DNA of 36,329 nt from Limisphaerales bacterium (GTDB lineage Bacteria > Verrucomicrobiota > Verrucomicrobiia > Limisphaerales > JAKEEH01), in contig JAKEEH010000280.1 in NCBI GenBank assembly GCA_022616725.1, positions 1 to 36,329 of the forward strand. Reading direction: 5' to 3'. The translations under genes and the position numbers were made by a program. Below, piece by piece: positions 8,556 to 15,315 of this stretch. The first letter of the stretch is position 1. Each line of letters begins with the position of its first letter. The notes under the pieces are model-generated. The model had not been told where the DNA came from. It ran no database searches and saw only the letters and a list, made by a program, of their open reading frames with translations.

Positions 8556-9305
8556 ATGAAACCGCGTTTTCCGACAAATTCGGTCGTGGTGATCCCCGCG
8601 TTGAACGAAGCGCTGTGTGTGGGTGAAACCGTTCAAACGTGGCTTTCGTTCGGTGCGGGGCGCGTCCGGGTCGTCGATAATGGCAGCAGCGATGACACAG
8701 CAACAGTTGCGGCGCAGGCGGGGGCAGAAGTCATCAGTGAGCCCGGGCGTGGTTACGGCGCGGCGGCATGGGCCGCGCTGCAGAACTGGCCAACCGGGAT
8801 GGAGTGGGTGCTGTTCAGTTCTGCGGACGGCAGTGATCGGCTGACGCTGGCGGAGGCTGTCGAATGGCAGAAAGCTCTTGACAGCAGCGCAGACCTGGTG
8901 ATTGGTGATCGGACATCCTTAGCAGAGTCTCGTCAGTGTTTGAAACTTGTGCAGCGGTTTGGGAACTGGATCATCTGCCAGGGCGTGTGGCTTGGTTGGG
9001 CAGAGCGATTCAAGGACATGGGGTCACTACGCCTGGTCCGGCAGCGGAGTCTCGTCGGCCTTGGGATTAACGACCGCGGTTTTGGCTGGAACGTGGAGAT
9101 GCAGGTGCGGGCGATCGAGCAGGGGTGGCAAATTGTGGAGTTGCCGGTGCGCTATTATCGGCGCACCGCCGGTGAGTCGAAAATTTCCGGCAACGTTGCG
9201 GGAACAGTCCGGGCCGGCTTGGCCATTGCCCGCACACTCGGCATGCTTTGGAAGTTTCGTCGCCGCAAGGGGCAGGCCGCTTCAAGTCCGATGCCAGCCG
9301 CTTGA
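8556..9305 (+). CDS. Glycosyltransferase family 2
   Basis: VVVIPALNEALCVGETV, VVDNGSSDDTA, SADGSDR, RRTAGESKISG. Confidence 0.92.
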   Translation: MKPRFPTNSVVVIPALNEALCVGETVQTWLSFGAGRVRVVDNGSSDDTATVAAQAGAEVISEPGRGYGAAAWAALQNWPTGMEWVLFSSADGSDRLTLAEAVEWQKALDSSADLVIGDRTSLAESRQCLKLVQRFGNWIICQGVWLGWAERFKDMGSLRLVRQRSLVGLGINDRGFGWNVEMQVRAIEQGWQIVELPVRYYRRTAGESKISGNVAGTVRAGLAIARTLGMLWKFRRRKGQAASSPMPAA

Positions 9306-10666
9306 GCATACGACTGTGGCTGCACGTGTGCGGGGGGCTGTCCGCCGCGGCTTGGGCGGCGTTGGCCGTGATCAGCCCACACGCCTCAGAGCCGCTGATT
9401 CCATTCCTTCTCGCAAACGCGTCGGCCTGGCTTCTTTTTGGCGTCAGTTGGTGGTTGTGCCGGCAGGCAGAGAAGGAGGTCTCCAGAATCGTTGTGCTTT
9501 GGGGCGTTGCTTTTCGCCTCTGCGGTTTCATCGCACAACCGGTGCTGGACGATGATTACTTTCGCTACCTGTGGGACGGGCGGCAACTTGGGACAGGCGC
9601 GAACCCGTACGCGACCGCGCCGGCGGACCACTTCGCCGGCGATGTTGGCGAATTCGAGGAGATTCTCAATAATGTCAGTTACCCCCATGTGCGCACCATA
9701 TACGGGCCGCTGACGGAAGTTGGCTTTGCGCTGAGCTACTGGATTGCGCCCGGCAAGCTTTGGCCGTGGAAGCTGTTCGTGATCTCATGTGACCTCCTTT
9801 TGCTTTGGCTGATCGCGTGCTTGACTCAGACTGCGACGCCGTTGATCCGAAGAACGGCCTTGTTGTTAGTCGCATGGTGCCCGCTTTCGATCTTCGAAAC
9901 CGGCTTCAATGCGCACGCGGATGTCCTCGGAGTGACGCTGCTCATTGCCGCAATGTTTGGTGTCCGGGCTTCAGCCGGCGTGTTGAACGGCAGGTTGCGT
10001 GCGAGGCAGGGGTGGGTGACGATGTCGGAATCGAAGCGACAACATATCGGTGCAGTGCTTTGCGGGCTGGCCGTAAGCGCAAAAGTATTCGCGGTGTTGC
10101 TTGTCCCGCTTTTGCTCGAGAGGAGGTTCAGGAGTTGGCTGATGTTTGCGCTGGTGGTTGCAGCGATGTATCTGCCTTTTGTGTTCACCGGCACTTCCGC
10201 CGACCTTCAGGGATTGCTGACATTTGCTGCGAGCTGGGAGTTCAACTCGTCGCTCTATGCGGTCCTGTCAAACTTCACGGGCGTTCTGGCAGCGAAATTC
10301 GTTCTCGGGGGCGTATTCCTGACCGTGTGCTTTGCCGTGTGGTTGCAGTGGCGCCGTGACCGATCACTTCCTCGCGGCGACATTTTGTATGGCGCGCTGT
10401 TCCTGTGCGCTGCCACCGTCAATCCCTGGTACTTGCTCTGGATGCTGCCCTTTGTGGCCCTGCGACCGAGCGTCGCCGGCCTGACGGCCCTGGCGGCTGT
10501 CTCTGCAAGCTACATCACGTGGTTCAATCTGGGAGTAGCCACCGGAGGGGCGTTCGAACACCCAATTTGGGTCAGGCCGATTGAATATGGAGCCGTGCTG
10601 GCCGGGGCCGGAATTGACTTGTGGCGCTGGCGACGCAGCAAGGCCGTGATCTCGACCCGCGCGTGA
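9302..10666 (+). CDS. GT-C type integral membrane glycosyltransferase (mannosyltransferase-like)
   Basis: Multi-TM; DDDYFRYLWDGRQLGTGANPYA and IYGPLTE motifs. TTG at 9302 overlaps the upstream TGA; ATG at 9248 is an alternative start. Confidence 0.8.
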   Translation: MSIRLWLHVCGGLSAAAWAALAVISPHASEPLIPFLLANASAWLLFGVSWWLCRQAEKEVSRIVVLWGVAFRLCGFIAQPVLDDDYFRYLWDGRQLGTGANPYATAPADHFAGDVGEFEEILNNVSYPHVRTIYGPLTEVGFALSYWIAPGKLWPWKLFVISCDLLLLWLIACLTQTATPLIRRTALLLVAWCPLSIFETGFNAHADVLGVTLLIAAMFGVRASAGVLNGRLRARQGWVTMSESKRQHIGAVLCGLAVSAKVFAVLLVPLLLERRFRSWLMFALVVAAMYLPFVFTGTSADLQGLLTFAASWEFNSSLYAVLSNFTGVLAAKFVLGGVFLTVCFAVWLQWRRDRSLPRGDILYGALFLCAATVNPWYLLWMLPFVALRPSVAGLTALAAVSASYITWFNLGVATGGAFEHPIWVRPIEYGAVLAGAGIDLWRWRRSKAVISTRA

Positions 10667-10846
10667 GGTCACTCTCCCCCGGCCTGGGATTCAGTGCTCT
10701 TAACTGGTGTCCGTCAAATCGAAGCAACCTCAATAGTGCTCGACTAGGCGACCGCAGGTTACGATAAGGGACAGACTCGGATGGCCGCCACAGGCTCCCT
10801 CAGCATTTACTTACAACAGGTTTTTGCCCCATTAACTATGAGCCGA

Positions 10847-10888
10847 CTCTTCCTCGCGGCCGAGCGAGGCTGCGCCGACGCAGAAGAG
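10847..10888. other. Perfect three-way-junction inverted-repeat structure (42 nt)
   Basis: CTCTT-CCTCGC(GGCCGA)GCGAGG-CTGCG(CCGA)CGCAG-AAGAG: all bases pair except two short loops. Confidence 0.75.
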
Positions 10889-10965
10889 CAGTGTAATTTC
10901 CACAAGCACAGGTTTCGGAGCGCTTGACAAATATTGGCGGACGACGCCGGAACACGACAGACCTA

Positions 10966-12168
10966 CTAATCGTCTTTTCGAGGAACTCCCGCCTCCCGCC
11001 AAACCCGATAGAGTCCGTGCCACGTTCCCAGCCAAACGCAACCGCGGCCTCGATCTTCGACAAAGCAAAGCGACACGCGCTGATCCGAGTGCAAGTCCAA
11101 CACTTCTCCCGTTCGATGCTCTGTGGCTCGAACTTCTACAAAATCCTCACCATCTCGGTAAAATAATGCCGAACCCGCCGTGAACCGTCCTCGGCGTTCC
11201 CTCAATACCCATCGCTTGGCGCTCGGTTTCGAGAGGTTCCACGTTTCCCCCTCAAGGACGTAAAAACCTTTGGGCGTCGTGACCAGAATTCGACCTAATT
11301 CATCCAACTCCGGAACGGCGCAACCGTACTTTTTCACGTCAAGTCCATGAGCTGGCCCATAAGCTTTCCAGCTTTTCCCATCGAATTCGAAGAGCGGGGC
11401 CGTCGAGGGCACTTGTGCTTGATCTGCGATCCAGATCGATCCTTCATGCGTCCATGGCCCCGTTGGCTTCAAGTAAACTGTGGCGCCAATCCAGACATTC
11501 CCGTTCGTTCCGATCGCAATAGCACGAAGCCCGGTCAGCTCGCGATGTATCGACTTGGCACGATATGGGAAGAGAACGGTGTTCCAGATCCTGCCATCGT
11601 ATTTTCGCACGGCGTATTTGGTCACAACCCAAGGCGCGCCAGACTGGTCCACCGCCATTGCGACAATGTATTCAAAGGAGCTGGGGGCTATTTCTTCATA
11701 TCGACCGTCCTGGTGCCTCCATATTCCAAACGAGCCACCGAACCAGATCGTACCAGCAGGGCCTTCCGCAATTCTGTGGGGGCCGCAATGGCCGGCTCTA
11801 GCCAACCTGGTAAGCACAGCGTCGCCTACCGATACGCTCTTTGCCTTGAATGTTCTGCTTTTCCACTCCTTGCCATCATAGAGTGCCAAGCCAGTTACGG
11901 TTCCCACCCAAACCCACTGTCTGGAGTCCACAAATACAGTGACGACAGTGTCATCGTATCCGGTTCGCGACGATTTAAATAGTGCCCCGCCCGCGGAGTC
12001 GTATCGTTCGAACTTGAACCGGTGTTGTATGAGGTTTGTGGACTGCTCGCCACCGGTCTCCGCAAATACTACTCCCTGCGCCAACCCACTTAACAGGAGA
12101 GCGACCCAGTGCCTGCACAGAAACCTGTGGCGAGCTCCGATTCTCATACTCCTGTTGGGTATCTTCAA
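10966..12168 (-). CDS. Secreted beta-propeller protein with two-component-regulator propeller-like repeats
   Basis: Signal-peptide-like N-terminus; repeated WVWVGTVTGLALYDGKEW, TIWFGGSFGIWRHQDG, NVWIGA, CVWLGTWHGLYRVWR. Confidence 0.8.
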   Translation of the reverse strand: MKIPNRSMRIGARHRFLCRHWVALLLSGLAQGVVFAETGGEQSTNLIQHRFKFERYDSAGGALFKSSRTGYDDTVVTVFVDSRQWVWVGTVTGLALYDGKEWKSRTFKAKSVSVGDAVLTRLARAGHCGPHRIAEGPAGTIWFGGSFGIWRHQDGRYEEIAPSSFEYIVAMAVDQSGAPWVVTKYAVRKYDGRIWNTVLFPYRAKSIHRELTGLRAIAIGTNGNVWIGATVYLKPTGPWTHEGSIWIADQAQVPSTAPLFEFDGKSWKAYGPAHGLDVKKYGCAVPELDELGRILVTTPKGFYVLEGETWNLSKPSAKRWVLRERRGRFTAGSALFYRDGEDFVEVRATEHRTGEVLDLHSDQRVSLCFVEDRGRGCVWLGTWHGLYRVWREAGVPRKDD

Positions 12169-12398
12169 CGCTTCGGCGCCTCAATTCTCGTGCCCCGTCC
12201 CTCGAGATAAACCCCAGTCCAAAACAAAATGATGGCCACACTCACGCCGATGAACAAGTGCATCCAGGAACTCACAATGGCGGGATCCATGTCGCGACCT
12301 TGGCCCCAAACCATTGCGTGCCGCGTTGCCGCATGCGCGGCAATCGCTACACCTACGTATTGCCAGAATCTTCCAATGCGAGCGAGTTTAAGTTTCAT
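12165..12398 (-). CDS. Small membrane protein
   Basis: 77 aa with two hydrophobic stretches; 4-bp ATGA overlap with the downstream propeller gene. Confidence 0.55.
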   Translation of the reverse strand: MKLKLARIGRFWQYVGVAIAAHAATRHAMVWGQGRDMDPAIVSSWMHLFIGVSVAIILFWTGVYLEGRGTRIEAPKR

Positions 12399-12452
12399 GA
12401 GGACGCTGTATTCTTCAGTTAAGCTTTAAGATCCGACGCGAATCCCTACTCG

Positions 12453-13295
12453 TCAAGGCGTTTGCAGCAAATAAAATCGGAATGGCTGAGTGCTTGCCGA
12501 GGAGTCCACGTGATTGAATGCCCCGCCACCATCAAACCAGTTCGTCGCCATCCGCGTCCAGTTCGTCAGCGGTATGCCCACATTCATGGATGCCAGCAGA
12601 TAACACACGCTCCCCGGCGTGCCGTTGGTGCCGCGGATCGTCGCAGAGCCTTCCCCTCCGATGATTTCCTCAATTCGCGGCGCGCGCCGCCACACCCTCA
12701 CGTTAGCCCAATACGCCTCCATTAACGCGCTGGGATTATCCTGCGCGTAAACACCGCACTTGAAATAATGGATCGCCGCGCCGCGATCGGGATCCGATCT
12801 GACGAACGCGCCGTCAAGATAGATCGACACCGTGCGCGTGTTCGCGTCGTGAATCACATTCACGTGCACCCAGCGATCATAGATGTTGCTCCTGATCGGC
12901 GTCGTGTAGCGGCACAGTGACCCATTATAGACGCGTAATTGCGACGCTGTCGCCGCGGTCGCGCCGCCGAACACTTGCATCACCGCTGCTCCGGTCGTTC
13001 CCGAGGGCACATACAAGTCGCCCTCGAACTGCCAGACGCCGTTCGTGTAATTATTGAAGATTCGCATTTCCGTGCGGGGCGCAGTCGTGCTGCCCTGCTG
13101 GAATGGTTGATCGGTGCTATACACCCAAAAACGATTCGTGCCGTTGCTGACCGCGTAACGATCGGTCAGTTCAAGATCATATGGATACTGGACATAGTAG
13201 TACAAAGGCACTTCGGTGAATCCATCGGTCGGCGCGGCCCCGGCAACACACCCGATAGTCAGCGACACTGCGACTGTCAAAAGAAACTTTTGCAT
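12453..13295 (-). CDS. Secreted polysaccharide-lyase-like protein (PL20/Cip1-like, concanavalin-A-type fold)
   Basis: Signal peptide MQKFLLTVAVSLTIGCVAGA; TEMRIFNNYTNGVWQFEGDLYVPSGTTGAAVMQVFGG, WVHVNVIHDANTRTVSIYLDGAFV. ORF extends upstream to 13382 but the signal peptide favours 13295. Confidence 0.65.
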   Translation of the reverse strand: MQKFLLTVAVSLTIGCVAGAAPTDGFTEVPLYYYVQYPYDLELTDRYAVSNGTNRFWVYSTDQPFQQGSTTAPRTEMRIFNNYTNGVWQFEGDLYVPSGTTGAAVMQVFGGATAATASQLRVYNGSLCRYTTPIRSNIYDRWVHVNVIHDANTRTVSIYLDGAFVRSDPDRGAAIHYFKCGVYAQDNPSALMEAYWANVRVWRRAPRIEEIIGGEGSATIRGTNGTPGSVCYLLASMNVGIPLTNWTRMATNWFDGGGAFNHVDSSASTQPFRFYLLQTP

Positions 13296-13304
13296 TCGGC
13301 TTAA

Positions 13305-13340
13305 ACACCGTTCACCGCGTGTCTCGCCGGTGAACGGTGT
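13305..13340. promoter_or_regulatory. 13-bp perfect inverted repeat hairpin immediately upstream of the lyase-like ORF
   Basis: ACACCGTTCACCG-CGTGTCTCGC-CGGTGAACGGTGT. Confidence 0.8.
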
Positions 13341-13378
13341 CGTTGTTCTGCTCTTCGCTTCGGCCAGGCAGCCGAATG

Positions 13379-14224
13379 TCATTTTCCCTGCCGCGCCGCC
13401 ATCGCCTTCTTCATGAAAGCGTCCGCTTTGGCGCTGAACAGGTTCGGCGCCGGTCCGCGGGCGGCGGCGACGCCGCGCTCGGCGAACGGCTCGAACACCT
13501 GCTTCTTCATCTCGTCAGGCCAGTTCGCCTGGTCGGCCCAGAGCTTGCCCAGCCCTTCCTGAATCACGGCATGCCCGCCCGTGAAGCCCTCGACGAGCTT
13601 CGCCTGGCGGTCCAGCAGTTCCTGCGCTGCCGGGCTGGTCGGGTCCATATCGCTGGCCGCCGCCGCTTCCACGTCCTTGATCAGCGCCGTCCATTTCGCC
13701 GTCACTTCCTCCTGCAATTCCGGCGACCACATGGCCTGCCGTTCCGCGATAAGCTGCCGGGCTTCTTCGCTGTAATACTTCTTCATCACGTCATTGTCCG
13801 TTTGCATTTGTATTGCCTCAGTTATTTTCTGAAACGTCTCCCAGTCGGGTTTGGCCCGGCTCGCCGCGATGCTCTCGGCTTTCGCGATGGCCTGGATCGC
13901 TGTATCCAGGTGCCGCCGCTTTTCCTCCAGCGTCTTTCGCTGCGCGTGCAGCGCCGTCGGCAATCCAGACCCTTTCCTCTCCAGGAGCCGTTTGATTTCC
14001 TTCAATGAGAACCCGATGAACTTCAGCGTCACGATTTGCTGCAGACGCGCGAAATCATCATCCCGGTAGAGGCGAAAGCCCACCCCGGTATGCTCGCTCG
14101 GCTTCAAAAGACCGATCCGGTCATAATGATGCAGCGTGCGCACCGTCACCCGCGACCGTTTCGCAAACTCGTGCGGCTGATAACGTTTTCCCTTCGTCTG
14201 TTTCATACGACGTTCTCGTTTCAT
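13379..14224 (-). CDS. MerR family transcriptional regulator with TipAS-like effector domain
   Basis: FAKRSRVTVRTLHHYDRIGLLKPSEHTGVGFRLYRDDDFARLQQI; C-terminal YYSEEARQLIAERQ..AKLVEGFTGGHAVIQEGLGKLWAD. Confidence 0.93.
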   Translation of the reverse strand: MKRERRMKQTKGKRYQPHEFAKRSRVTVRTLHHYDRIGLLKPSEHTGVGFRLYRDDDFARLQQIVTLKFIGFSLKEIKRLLERKGSGLPTALHAQRKTLEEKRRHLDTAIQAIAKAESIAASRAKPDWETFQKITEAIQMQTDNDVMKKYYSEEARQLIAERQAMWSPELQEEVTAKWTALIKDVEAAAASDMDPTSPAAQELLDRQAKLVEGFTGGHAVIQEGLGKLWADQANWPDEMKKQVFEPFAERGVAAARGPAPNLFSAKADAFMKKAMAARQGK

Positions 14225-14237
14225 CGGCAGCCTCCGC

Positions 14238-14254
14238 TATGACGCAACGTCATA
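14238..14254. promoter_or_regulatory. Putative MerR-type operator TATGACG-CAA-CGTCATA
   Basis: Perfect 7-bp-arm palindrome 14 bp upstream of the merR-type start codon; a further ATGAC half-site lies at about 14258-14263. Confidence 0.65.
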
Positions 14255-14298
14255 CGCAATGACTTTTTTTACCTTTTTTCAAGCCTCCCTTCACCCCT

Positions 14299-14330
14299 TC
14301 AACGATTCAACGATTCAACGATTCAACGAT
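14299..14330. repeat. TCAACGAT x4 tandem repeat
   Basis: Direct reading, 8-bp period. Confidence 0.95.
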
Positions 14331-14440
14331 TCCGCCGTAACTATCTTATTACGAGCCACTTACAACTCGCCCCGGCCCGGCTATCATCCCTCTTCGCGGA
14401 AGCGCTCCAAATGTTGTCAACCAGTATTTCAAACTTTTTT

Positions 14441-14470
14441 GGCGCATACTGGCGCATACTGGCGGATACT
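14441..14470. repeat. GGCGCATACT x3 tandem repeat (third copy GGCGGATACT)
   Basis: Direct reading, 10-bp period. Confidence 0.95.
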
Positions 14471-14578
14471 GTCACGAATTGGCATGTTAAACTGCATTCC
14501 CTCACCCGAGCCGCCAAAAACCCGTGGTATAATATAGGCGTGAAAAATAGAAGCATATTATATATAACGTGGGAGAGC

Positions 14579-14608
14579 AAAAGTGGACAAAAGTGGACAT
14601 TTCTGGAC
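14579..14608. repeat. AAAAGTGGAC x2 plus degenerate ATTTCTGGAC
   Basis: Direct reading, 10-bp period. Confidence 0.9.
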
Positions 14609-14643
14609 GGAAACAGGGGAGGGGTGTCCAGAAAACCAGGACA

Positions 14644-14673
14644 AAAAGTGATGAAAAGTGATGAAAACTGATG
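14644..14673. repeat. AAAAGTGATG x3 (third copy AAAACTGATG)
   Basis: Direct reading, 10-bp period. Confidence 0.95.
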
Positions 14674-14704
14674 GCTTTTCCAAGGGGTGCCAGCGCCTCA
14701 CCAG

Positions 14705-14734
14705 AAAACTGACCAAAACTGACCAGAATTGACC
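14705..14734. repeat. AAAACTGACC x3 (third copy AGAATTGACC)
   Basis: Direct reading, 10-bp period. Confidence 0.95.
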
Positions 14735-15049
14735 GAAAATGCCAGGGACGCTGCAAAGCCGTTAGCCAGCCGAACGATGAATCGTCCCATTTTCCAGATC
14801 TATTCACCAATCACCACTCATAATTCACTCGCTGTGCGGGGTGTGTCACTTCCGCCCCTTCAAGCCTTCAAGTCTTCAACTCCTCCAATCGTCTCAACTT
14901 TGCGCCTTCGCGCCTTTGCTGTTTCAACCAGAAAATTGGACTTTTTGGACTTGGACTCGCTCCGATTCACCGCTTTTACGCACAAATCCGCACACTTTTT
15001 TTGGACCCGTCCGATTTTCAAGTCACTCGTCCTTACCCACTCGAGAAAG

Positions 15050-15082
15050 TTCACCGTTTCTTCACCATTTCTTCACCAATTT
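15050..15082. repeat. TTCACCRTTTC x3 (11-bp period, degenerate third copy)
   Basis: Direct reading: TTCACCGTTTC TTCACCATTTC TTCACCAATTT. Confidence 0.85.
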
Positions 15083-15218
15083 TCAGGGGTCCCGTGCGGA
15101 AAACCCAATGAAATCAGCCCTTTTATGAAACTCACCCCCGAAATGGTGAAATTTTTGCGTGGAATGATCCACCCCTTCCACGCTCAGAAGGCCCGAAAAT
15201 TGGAGGTCGGCATTCCTC

Positions 15219-15266
15219 CGATTCAACGGATTCAACGATTTAACGATTCAACGATTTAATTCAACA
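15219..15266. repeat. Degenerate TTCAACGAT/TTTAACGAT repeat cluster
   Basis: GATTCAACGGATTCAACGATTTAACGATTCAACGATTTAATTCAAC; same unit and orientation as the array at 14299. Confidence 0.85.
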
Positions 15267-15315
15267 GTATTCGGCATCCTTGTTCTGTCCGGACAAATCA
15301 TAGTATTTTGCTGCC

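Noticed and set aside
14521-14580. TATAAT-like promoter near CCCGTGGTATAATATAGG
   Set aside because: No convincing -35 at correct spacing and no downstream gene start; kept only as a note.
14411-14671. 86-aa ORF and neighbouring short ORFs in the repeat-rich intergenic region
   Set aside because: Translate the tandem repeats (e.g. YWRIL-type, KSGQKW) with no domain signature; treated as non-coding.
14299-15266. Possible CRISPR array
   Set aside because: Repeat units are 8-11 bp with no spacers between them and no cas genes nearby.
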